From Nymphaea colorata (taxonomy: Eukaryota; Streptophyta; Magnoliopsida; Nymphaeales; Nymphaeaceae), in contig NC_045140.1 in NCBI RefSeq assembly GCF_008831285.2, positions 25,624,131 through 25,688,130 of the forward strand: a stretch of 64,000 nt of DNA, read 5' to 3'. Within the stretch, counting starts at the first letter, position 1; every line of letters starts with the position of its first letter. The translations under genes were made by a program, and so were the position numbers. The notes under the pieces are model-generated. The model searched no databases. It worked only from the letters and a program-made list of their open reading frames with translations, and was not told the DNA's origin. Below are positions 1-17,825 of this stretch, one piece after another.

Positions 1-3000
1 CTCATTGGTTGGCAAATTATGAAGATAAGAATGACTACCGAGTGGCCCAAAGATCATAGTTTCGTCAACTAGAAATAGTAAATAAACGCGATTGAATATG
101 CTCAACAGTTGCTTCTTGCTTTAAAATTAATATTTTTAGGTCAAGGGCTGAATGGTAGTCTAGATTTCCGAAGGTGAACCTTTTTTTCAGCTGAAGTTTA
201 TGGGAGACTGGCAGTCATAGCCCATACATAGTGATGTTGGCTAGAGAAGACGGAAGCACTTTAAAGTTGTAGATATGAGGCAGGGGATGAGGTTTGACAT
301 AACAAGGCGGGCCTCGCCTGTCATGCAGACGGTCGTGGTTCACCTTAAATTTATTATTCCTTCTCTTGGCGATGCCATGACACATGCAAGCTGTTCTAAT
401 GTTGCTCTCACTGGTCTCTTTCTCTCTCTCTCTTCTCTACAACTTTATTTCCATAAAAAAAAGAACATTGTATTCCCAAGATTTAACACAACACACACAC
501 AAGGAGCTAGGATTTTTTTCAAGGGTGAAATAAACGATCCGTGGGTCGGGCCAAGAGGAGCGACGGGTAGGACCAAGAGGAGCGACCGGCCAGGCCAAAC
601 TAAAAATTCTTGCGCTTACCTTGGCAATGGCCCATGCGGCTCCCCCCTCCCTTCGCCCCTACACGTATATATATATAGAGAAAGAGAGACAGTGAAGTGA
701 AAATGCTCCCTCTATCTATTGCATACATGTGTGAGAGCTAGCCTAAAGAATCTAGCCTTTGATTGTATCATGTTGTGTGCAGCACATCTCAACCAGCCCC
801 TTAGCAGTTTTGGTTTCAACCCTAAAAAAGATTGAGAACCAGAACAACCATCTCTTTAATAACTCTCTTTATAAGCCCTTGAAAATCCCTCACAATTTTC
901 AATACGAAACTAAATTTTTTGGATGTTCAATTAGATTGTGTGCGTGAGAGACCAAATAACACTAAGGAACCAACATGTGTGTGCGTGTGTATATATATAT
1001 GTGTGTATGTATGTATGTATGTACATATGTATGTGTATGTGTGTAGAGATGAAACTACGATGCAGAAAACTACTGCGCATGTCAACATCTTACTCTCACC
1101 AACATATCTCGACCAAATTCCTAGCAGATGCATGATCCAGTTACTAGTTGCCAAACACACATGCTTAAGGAAAGCGACATGCACTTTAAATTTTCTTTCA
1201 GTGGGTGGAGGAAACAATCTTTTTGGCTTGCATCGAGCTTGGGTGGACCAAAGCTATGATACATTCTTTTAACTCGGTTGTCGTGCTGCCTACCATTTGT
1301 AACCCAAAAGAGTAACACACAGAAATATAACAACAACCATGAAATTTGAACCTTGCACTCATGTGATCCGTCACTCAGCAGATGGGCTAAGTGCCTTTAT
1401 TATTATAATAGTTGGTGACGATTGGGTGGTGATAGCCGCGGTGATGTAATCCATACCTTTGTTTGTAGCATACCCTTTTAGCCGAATACTCATCGTTAGT
1501 CTTTGCTTGATAAAAAATGCTGAGTTACTCATTTTTGCCTAATAGCTCATACCACCAGCTCCAAGTGTGTCAATTCACAGTAAAAATAGCAAGCATATGC
1601 CGATATCGACATCTAATCCACCTTTAAATTTGTTTTCTTTCAGTTATTGGTGATAAAGATGGAAGCAGGTCCGATTCTCATCCGGATCCAACTCATCTGC
1701 ATTCACATTCACGATTGGTGATAATTAAGACAAAGAACTAATATTAGGAAGAAAAAACATTTTTATGCAACAATATATCTCAAAGCCATAGAGAAACACA
1801 GACTAAAATTAGTCTCTTGGTAGCACTTAGTCATACGTCCATAGCTTCGGCTTGAGCAAAAAAATCGGCCATGCAAAGTGAACCATGACTGACTGTGTGC
1901 GGTGTCAGAGCCGCATATGGGCTGCAGCCGCCGATTAATGTCTCTTTATTTTCACATTAATATTTTTTAAATATTTGCTCCGTAATATGCATGAGCATCC
2001 TTTTAGATATGAAAATTGAGTGCCCTTGGAGAGCATAAATGCACATAAAGGGCAGCAACAATTTTAGATCTTCAATTTTTTATATGCCATGACATGAAGG
2101 AATAATGTTTTAGGACAGTGATAAGAATGCCAGGCTACTCCGACCAAGAAGAAAACACAATAGTTGGTCATCATGTCGCCATCTAGTGTTAGATATGAAA
2201 TGCAACTAGCTAGTTTACATGTGCCATGTGATGATGTTACCAAGATTATAAACAGCACACTGTGCTTCGATTGCGATCTAGTTCTAACATGCCACTTTGT
2301 TCTTTTGATGTCTTTTTGTCTTCAAGCAGAGTTGCCTAAAAGTTTGTGATGGGGCCAATCAGCCTCTCTACCTAGGACGAAGTTCGACCAGGCACGCGGC
2401 TGGGCCCGGATAATGGCCGACTAGATCGGATTGACCCTTATAATTGAGCTCAGCCCATACTGACTTCATCTCATGGGAGCCTTTGCCAAGAACTTCTGTC
2501 AATTCTTTTTCGGGAAAAAGCATCTGCCACTGACAACAAAGCTTATGTTTTCTTGTCTTAGCAACTTGCTCATCTCTTCAAATGCAGCAGTGAATAAGCT
2601 GTAGAACCAGCACATGTGGTGACCAACCAGTGAATATTACAACTAATAATGTTGGGTTAGTGTGAAACAAGAGGGATGTGAGGATGTTAAAATTTTACTC
2701 CTCATGATCCACAATGCGTCCTCTGCCAATAAAGTAATCAAACTAACAACCATCCCCAAATTTAATCACCATACAAGCAAGCAGAGGCACAACTTGGAAT
2801 TTTTCGTTGCAGGGGCTGAACTATAGTTTCAAAATTTTAACAGGGGCTAAAATATAATTTTTCAAATTTTTTTGCCTAGGTTAAACTAAAATTTTTTAAT
2901 TGTACATATAAAATTAAATTTCTCAAGGGGTTCATGGCTCCTGCCGGCCCCCTTTCCTCCGCCGCTTGCTCACAAATTGCTCGTTGTGTCTGCCTTTATA

Positions 3001-3680
3001 GTGCACCCTCTAAGGTAGTGTGAGCTAGATATGGCTTGAAGTAAACTCGCCTCTGGAGGAGTCAACTTTGATTGAATGACCAAGTAGGTTCAAAATTCCC
3101 CAACATTAGCACAACCCAAGAGAATAATGTTGCATCGGAGTTTCAGTACTATAAGCTCATGTTTGGAGGCCTGAATCAGTTAATCTATGATAGCAAAATC
3201 CTGGATAACTGTTTCAAGGTGTTGGCCAAAGCAACTTCTTCCAATTTCCAAGTGGGTCATGTATCCATTGTTGATTGTTTGAATAATGTTCTCTAAAATT
3301 TCTTGATCTCACATTTTCTTTGACAGAAATTTAGTTTCCTAGAAAAAGAAGAAACTGTTCCATTCTTGGTTTTAATACCACAAGTGATATCCATGAGAAA
3401 AGGTTGTTTGGAACTCAGACCATGAGCTGGCAGGTCATGTGGTTAGGAAAATCGTCCATCAAGTTACTGCACCAACAAGAAAACCTATAATTATATACAA
3501 ATACAATTTTGAGAAAATAATACATCAACCAAGAAGTAAGTATATGTGTAAATGTGCCCTTCAAATTCTCTCCTTGTCATTTTATTGCTATGGAATTGGA
3601 CAATAATACATCAAGCAACAAGTAATAAATACAAGCAGCAATGAGAGGGAATGCACCCATCTCATTGAGTAGCTCAGTGA
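1..3680. other. Gene-free AT-rich spacer
   Basis: I see no recognisable gene. Reading frames here are short and in low-complexity or AT-rich DNA. About 2795-2960 resembles dispersed repeat family 1. Around 1340-1400 the minus strand has GGTTCAAATTTC, a weak B-box-like word that could be a SINE relic. Confidence 0.5.
977..1045. repeat. Compound (GT)n/(AT)n/(TATG)n microsatellite
   Basis: Alternating GTGTGT, ATATAT and TATG units. Several short reading frames across it are low-complexity artefacts. Confidence 0.85.
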
Positions 3681-3691
3681 GTGAAAGATGA

Positions 3692-4091
3692 GAGATAATG
3701 AAGGCCATTTTCAGTTTGGGCAACGGTAGAGCCCTATGCCCAACTAAATTTACTGTAGAATTCTTTTAAGGCTCATTGGGAGATGGTGAAAGTTGATGTA
3801 GTGGTAGCTATTAAGGATTTTTTCATGACCGAAAAGTTGGTTAAACGGATGACTCATTATCATCTCATTTTGATTCCCAAAATGGAAGGGGCATTAGATA
3901 TCAAAGACTTTAGGCCGATAGAACTATGCAATATGATGTATAAAAGAAGAACAAAATTAATGGTTGCAAGAACGAAGAGCATTGTAATCAGCATTATGCA
4001 TAAAGACCAAGGTGCTTTCATTACCGACCATTTGATTCAAGAACACGTCCACTTATGGTGGTTTAGATTTGGAGTGCGGCCTGACCCTTGA
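3692..4091 (+). pseudogene. Non-LTR retrotransposon (LINE) reverse transcriptase fragment, dead
   Basis: The 3783-4091 frame reads MVKVDVVVAIKDFF, LVKRMTHYHLILIPKMEGA and DIKDFRPIELCNMMYK, then KDQGAFITDHLIQEHV. These are the N-terminal blocks of plant LINE (L1-type) reverse transcriptases. Immediately upstream, FTVEFF and KAHWEMVK, normally one continuous block, are split by a one-base frame change near 3767. The fragment lacks the catalytic YADD block, the endonuclease and any 3' poly(A) part. The ORF at 3072-3296 just upstream is not recognisably part of it. A short, old remnant. Confidence 0.8.
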
Positions 4092-4450
4092 CCATCGTTT
4101 GTAAGATGGGATTGGATTCTTTGCTCTGCAAATACTAGACTAAACCTCTTTGAGAAAGTGATTGTTACAGTCTTCAATGGCGAAAGAAAAAAAAATGCAT
4201 TTACACCCAGTATTAGTATGAGTCGTTCTCTTACACAGTTGAGTGATTTTTAGAACAGCATTGATTGGTTTGCCTTCTGCAACGGGAGACATTGCTATCA
4301 TTGGTGGACCTGCGAATTGGAGGCGGGCTTAACAAAGAGTAGTTGGTAGGCTTCAAGCCGTTGCTTTTGGACAGATTTTGGTCTTTAAAATAATTTCAGA
4401 CTAATTATGCTAAATTATAATCCTTTTTGGAAAGTCATTAGGATATTTAA

Positions 4451-4616
4451 GAGTTCGTTTGCCCAGTAACAAATTGTTACTGTCCAATAGAACTGCACCA
4501 AAACTAGAGTAGATTCATGAAACTGTGAAAGTAGCATACTATGAATCTACCCTAAATTTAAGAGCCGAATCATTAGACAGTAATAATATGTTATGTTATA
4601 AGTGCCAAACAGCCCC
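4451..4616. mobile_element. Foldback MITE-like element
   Basis: Ends are imperfect inverted repeats: GAGTTCGTTTGCCC on the left, GGGGCTGTTTGGCACT on the reverse complement of the right. Inside, TGTTACTGTC is mirrored by GACAGTAATA, and GTAGATTCAT (4509-4518) by ATGAATCTAC (4541-4550). The whole ~166-bp segment can therefore fold into one long hairpin. I see no clear target-site duplication, so the family is not assigned. Confidence 0.5.
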
Positions 4617-5269
4617 ACATGTTCCCATCCTTGAAATGCTACTAGAGAATGGGGATTCCCTTCCTTTTGCAAGCTAGGCTTTTTTTCTCTTCCCTGTTCT
4701 CTGATTTTGCTTGCATTGTACAGATTGTAGTTACTGTTCTATCATCTACAACAAAAGGTAGGGAACCTCTACTCCCAGCAGTTTAGCATCGAAACTCCAT
4801 CCATGAATGACGTGGTCAAGCCTCACAGCTTCCATGTGCAATTGAATGAGCTACAGCTTTTTTGACATTTTATTCGTGATAATGTACCGGGTATCAATTT
4901 ACTAAGAAAACCTCAATAATTTATGGGCCACAAACTGGATCCGTTCAGTAGCCATGCATCTGGATGTTGGAGGTAAGGACTAATGCAGGGTCTGGTAACT
5001 GTCAGAACTGTGGGTTAAAGCTGGCCCTTGTCTCCATGATCGTAGATCGTTAGGTTGGTGCAGTGTGTGGCGTCAGCCTTCCGAACAGACAGAAAGCCTG
5101 CCAAACTGATCACATCTCCTTGGTCGCCGCATTTTTGGATCTACTCTCCTGGTTCATGGAACTCTCGAGCTGGTCTTGTAGCTTTCTTGGATGGTTGCAG
5201 CTTGCAATGGAGCCATCCTTTTTGTAGTCTTCCATGCTCTCTCTTCAATTCATGGTGACAATCCCCGCA

Positions 5270-5325
5270 CCGCCTCGATTTGCGTTAACGCTTAAGCTTA
5301 TCCACATCGGTATCAGAGACCGAAC
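5270..5325 (+). other. Primer-binding-site-like motif (LTR retroelement relic)
   Basis: TATCCACA is followed by TCGGTATCAGAGACC, close to the initiator-Met primer site TGGTATCAGAGCC that follows the 5' LTR of plant Copia/Gypsy elements. No gag/pol coding follows. Confidence 0.3.
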
Positions 5326-8036
5326 GTGACTAAGAAAGTGATTTCTAGGCCTCGCCATCATCATAAACATGGCTTGGCCATGTGATCATGTGTTCATCAT
5401 GACATGACCAACTTATAAATGGTTAACATGGTAACGCAATACTAATCATCATCATCATAATGTTGAGTTACTATGCGTAAAAGCTGCCTAAAAATAGAGG
5501 TACCATGATATCAGCACTTAACTCGAACAAGTAAATACGGTTTATGTCTCTTCACTTTCTCAACAGAACAAAGTGATGAGTTCACTCTCCCACTAAGATG
5601 TCAACGACAACCCTTTTCACCAGCACAACAATTCATTATCGGCTAACCACGCGAAGCCTTCCATGCCTTTTGGGTATTACATACAACTGCTTACTTTTTA
5701 TCTAAATGCCAACAAAAGAAAAAAAAACCATTCACCAAATAACTATGAAATGCTCTTTCAGCATCTTGTTCTCTGAACCTGTGACCTGTTGTTGAACAGA
5801 TAAGAGCATTCCAGATTTCTGGGTATTTCCAATTTCGCTTTACTTTCCTGTTCATGTAATTTATATGCTTAGTCTTCTTAGTTGTACCTAAATCTCTTGC
5901 TTGGAGAAAAACTACTTTCGAACGGCCTGGTAAAAGGTACAGCATAAATTCCTCAGGAGTTATATGACAAGCCAGTGTCCAGTCGTAAGGCATGTGACAT
6001 TCTTTATCATATGCTTCTCCTTTTGTACCTTAGCCTCCTTTCCTGCAGAACTTGCAACAGTCCATCCTTGAAAAAAGGGGGAGGCTTAGGGCTGGATTTG
6101 AAACTCTCTAAGGTAGGAACAAATGAAAATGTTGATTGCACCGATGAAGGTTGCGGTGTAAATATATGAAAAACACCCAAAAAACTTGAAAGTAGAGAAT
6201 TAAGAACCTTCTGTTCCATGACTAATGACTGAAGCAGCTTTTTCCAAAAGGTATTCCCCTCTATAGATGCAACGCCTTGGGGAAGCACAAATGGGGATAG
6301 GAAAACTCTCTTGAAATATTGTCCGTCGTACAAAAGTAAATTCCTCTTGGATAGAGAGTCCGGACAAGAGCTGGACACCACCCATCGAATTATCCAGAGA
6401 TATATCCCCTACACAAGTAAGAAAAGATTTCAGATAAATTATACGATGACATCCGATGACCACTGAATTGAATAGATCACCACCTCTAGAAATTCAAAAG
6501 AAAACGAGAGCATCATCAGCGGAAAAGCATCTTAGACACGTCAAGAAAACCTGAGCACATGGGAGGATAAGAATCCTTAACTGCACTAAGACTCCTCCCC
6601 ACGATTCACTGTTGTTCCACTGCAAATTGCCAGAAAGCGGCCTCCTTCACCAGCCAACTAATTGGCTTAAGAACTCACGACAGTTGGACAAAATGAAAAT
6701 TTTAATACCGAGGGCTTGTCAAGGGTTTGAAACAAAGAATAAACTTTAGGTTGATGTAATTAATTTGTAGTTGAAACTTGATTCCGAGTACTTCGCTGAT
6801 GATCAACTGGGTCAACTGTCCTTTCTTTTCAAGGTACTCACCCCTTTTTGAAAAACAATGGTGCCAAATTCAGATTGGTCTTTCAGGAATTTCGTACATT
6901 CTGTGTATGCTTTTGTCTTTGTATGTATATTGGCAAGCTAAGGCAGGAAGATCTCCTTCAGATAACGAGAGGAAACCAAGATCTTGAGCTTTTGACCCCT
7001 TTCAGAGATGATCAAAGATCGAACGTGGTCGAGCTTCGCTGGAACGTCCAGGTGTTTGTGTGAATATTTATTTTACTGCAGATAACAGACATCAATTCTT
7101 TGGTGCTCTGCCTGCCATTGCCAAGCCAATTTAAATCACCTTTTGCAAAACTTGCGTACCATTGATAAAAGGGTACTGCTTCCAAAGTTTATCCATGTTA
7201 TGCAGTACACCCTGTAGGAAATTCTTCGTCTCCTTCTAATTAGCCAGAAAAAGAAATTCCAGAACACCTCTTTGAACCATACCCAATACAACACGCGTCA
7301 TATTTTTGACAATGTGACAGAAACTTCTTGAAAATAATTAGTTAGCCTGCCACTTGTTTCTTATGATAATTTCTTCAACATCCCGGAATCAGACAGCCAA
7401 CTCATGAAATGGAGTGGAACAGGTGTCCCAACAACCAGATACCCCAGGTTAACACTGTGCCTGAGTCAAATGGTAGGTTGCCTGTAAAAGATCTGCTACG
7501 ATCTTCATATCGTCACATGATAGGTTCTACTTGATGACATGATCTAAGATGATGCTTCTGCGGACAGTAAAGGCTTATCATCTCGTCCGTAGGGTGCTCC
7601 CCCATGCTCTGCCTGCATGAGGAATAGGAGCTGTCGAGTCATATAGCGGTTTGTCACTTGGGGAAGCATCCAACCAAGTTGGTAACTCAGACGGTAGTTT
7701 GTCTTGTATTTGGTATATCCATCCAGCCGTTTGGATCTGCACCAACAACACAGATTTCCGAAGATCTCATGTTTTTACTTTTATGAGAAAACACCAGCAA
7801 TAACTAGGTCAGAAAAATGGAAAGTTAATGAGAAGGATAAGAAGATATCCTCATACTAAGGAATAATTTTTAGTTGTGTAGCGGTGTGGCGCAACCAGGA
7901 TAGTTTGCATGCCAAAGTTACTGATGTCACCTGCAACTTCTTTAAGGGCCTGTTTGAATGAAGGAGGTCTTTGACGGATCCCGTTGTCCCGATCGTGTGC
8001 TCACCATTCAAGCACAACATTTTCACCTGTTCTCTT

Positions 8037-8140
8037 TAATAGTCTGCATTTTTTCCCAAAAATTTTGTGGCACTCATGATAATAAGGCTAATAGTCTGCA
8101 TTTTTTCCCAAAAATTTTGTGGCACTCATGATAATAAGGC
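8037..8140. repeat. Perfect 52-bp tandem duplication
   Basis: Two adjacent identical copies (8037-8088 and 8089-8140). Each starts TAATAGTCTGCATTTTTTCC and ends CATGATAATAAGGC. Identity is complete over 52 bases, so the duplication is recent. No coding or structural role is visible. Confidence 0.9.
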
Positions 8141-8309
8141 GGAAATGGGGGACGAGAAGGTCTAGGGCATCTTTGACGTTCTCCTCCACCGTCCAAGGTC
8201 ACCTTAGGGAATGTAAGGAAGTGAGAAAGAAAACCTTCTGTATGCAAATTCTCATGAGATGCTCACGCGCAAAAGACGGGAGAAGGTCTTAAGACAACAC
8301 GTCTTCGAC

Positions 8310-8400
8310 CAGTTACTCAAATTCAGTTGCTCATGACCAAAACTTCCCATTGCATCGAACTGGGAAGTTTTGGTCATGAGCAAGCGAATTTGAGTAACTG
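8310..8400. repeat. Compact 40-nt inverted repeat (hairpin)
   Basis: Left arm 8310-8349 and right arm 8361-8400 are reverse complements over 40 nt with only two adjacent mismatches. They are separated by an 11-nt loop (TTGCATCGAAC). Similarity stops at the arm ends. It lies about 1.2 kb beyond the 3' end of the CK2 gene. It could be a foldback-element core or a small-RNA precursor. I did not recognise either arm as a known plant microRNA. Confidence 0.8.
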
Positions 8401-9556
8401 ATTGAAATTCCAGAAACAGACTTCTTCTTTGCATAAATAAGGACGTTAACACTATCATCGACCATTTAAAAACAAATTGTTTGACTGGCCAGGTAACGTT
8501 TTCAGGTGCTCAAATCCAAGTTCAAGAGTCCTTGTCTCTCTGAAAATCCAGAAAAAAAACCCTATTAGAGCTACGTTAAACCTAGAGAAACTGTTTGGGA
8601 TTTTGTTATGATGTATGAATGGATATTGCACGGTGCAAACCTTTCATCTTATCATATACTTATCCAGACAACCAATAACGCCTAAAGGGACCTGCAAACC
8701 TAAAAGATAAAATCTCACTTGAAAACAAACTTGAACAAGATGCCTGCTTCTAAAAGAAAATTTGATCTAGGTTCAAAGGGCTTGAACCACGTTTAAAGAT
8801 GCACATTTCGTAAAGAAACATACAAAACTAGGGTTGAAGACTGTCATACGCACGCTCTCTTGGTCACGGCAGCGACAAAAGATCAATGATCCCCACCCCG
8901 TCATATTCTCTCTCAGGAGTCTAATGCTAAAAAAGTCGACTTTAAACAAACTTGGAACACTCAGAAATGCAGTTGCGTTAAGACTTTAGCAGCAGAAGTC
9001 ACAGTAACAGGCGAGAAAGATCCACACCATGAGAATGGACACCGTTGCCTCCACGAAGCTAGTCAGTAGAGCAGTTCACTCGAGTGCTCGACTATATATT
9101 AGTCTTTTCTGTTGACATTTTTATTATTTAAAGTCAAATAACACATCCAGTGGTAATCAAGTAGCTGCAAAGGCAAATTCAATCTCGCACGATTCTCCGA
9201 AGACTGTTCATAAGTTTTCCATCACAGATTTGACCGTAATAATTGCAGACGCACCGGCCCCAGTATGATACTGATATTAATACAAGAAACAATCAAGAGA
9301 CGTACAAAATGAGTTAACAAGTGAGCGAAACCAAGAGTAGGGGGAATACTGATTGGTATGGATAAGATGAAATTGGCATATTCAGGATCAATGGTAGAAA
9401 CATAGATAAAATTGGAATATCCAGGACTACAGCCCTCTTTTGAAGGACGAATACGCAAAGGCAATCTCAGGGAAGAAAAAGGAGAGAGAGGGGGTGGGGG
9501 AGGAGAGAAATCTTGTTCCTCCAGCGGTACCTACAGGCTTTCACCATTTGTACCTA

Positions 9557-16950
<7,394 letters not shown>

Positions 16951-17825
16951 CAAATAACGCGGGTCGCCGTGAGAGCCGGGTGCCGAACCGCCACAATCAG
17001 GCCCCTTCCGCCTCCCGCCGCCCGCACTCGTTGCCGCCCTCCATCTGCTTCCCTTCTGGCGTCAAAGCGGATCGATCGTCGGCACCTACCGGTGTCCCTC
17101 CTGTTCGAGTGGTTCGGAAGCAGGACCCGGATCCGAACTCAGGTTGAAGCAATTGTTTTCTTATTTGTCGGACTGACATAATTTGTCTTTCTAAACAAAA
17201 AGCGGACTAAAAGGGAAAAGAGGCATGAAAATCCAGTCCTACTCCTAGGGCGGGCTCTAGAGTTTGAGCCCAATAATTTTTTTTTTTTACTTTTTAAATA
17301 TATATAATTTTATACATATATTCATTTTTTTTTAAGTAAAGGGCAGTTCTCGAGCCCATATCTATCATTACCGAAAATGTTAAGAAAAATATTCTTATTC
17401 TATGCACATATTATCTACGGGCAGATGTTTAACAGGCAAAACATTTATTTACTTAGTAAAACTTATTTTCTTTTTTAAAGGCGTAATTAATGGTGGCTCA
17501 CCAATCGTCGGCGTGGTACGTTTGTTATTATTGGGGAAGGTATGGCCGAAATGGAAAGGCTGGAGGGAACATCCACAATCCCCCGTCTGTCCGGGGAGGA
17601 GTCGCCCATGGGGATTGGGCAATGGCATTGGCAATCGCAGTTTGAGCGGCCCCACTTTAAGCGGGAAACTTCCGAGAACCGTTACGTTCTATACCAACGT
17701 TTAAAACGCTGCCCTTCCGCCCTCGTCCTCCCGTTCCTCTTGACCTCATTGGCCGCCTGAATCCTCTCGATTGGTTAGGGTTTCTCTCTCTCTCCTCTTG
17801 TCTCTGCGGCTCTCCCCCGTCCGCT
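16951..17825. promoter_or_regulatory. Shared divergent promoter region of CK2 alpha and QNG1
   Basis: This 875-bp interval separates the two start codons. The CK2 side (16951-17180) is GC-rich and contains a minus-strand upstream ATG at 17041 (MEGGNECGRREAEGA then stop) in good context; it would be a CK2 upstream ORF if transcribed. The centre (17260-17350) is AT-rich, with a small inverted repeat GGGCTCTAGAGTTTGAGCCC just before it. The QNG1 side ends in a pyrimidine-rich leader with TTAGGGTTT. I see no unambiguous TATA box close to either gene. Confidence 0.55.

Larger units (their letters stand above)
4617..9556. other. Gene-poor spacer downstream of the CK2 gene
   Basis: It holds a PBS-like relic (5.3 kb), the 52-bp tandem duplication and the hairpin. 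Minus-strand open frames at 5691-6463 (up to 124 codons) match nothing I recognise. At 7050-6960 (minus) a short frame ending KILVSSRY faintly recalls an NB-ARC motif but is too short to call. 9200-9556 should include the CK2 3' UTR; no AATAAA is seen there. Confidence 0.4.

Noticed and set aside
3072-3296. 74-codon frame as part of the LINE
   Set aside because: It precedes the reverse transcriptase remnant but shows no block I can match to LINE proteins.
6960-7050. Minus-strand frame resembling an NB-ARC segment (LD..KLDHVRSL..KILVSSRY)
   Set aside because: Only about 30 codons, then a stop. No P-loop or other NB-ARC motif was found nearby, so chance similarity cannot be excluded.
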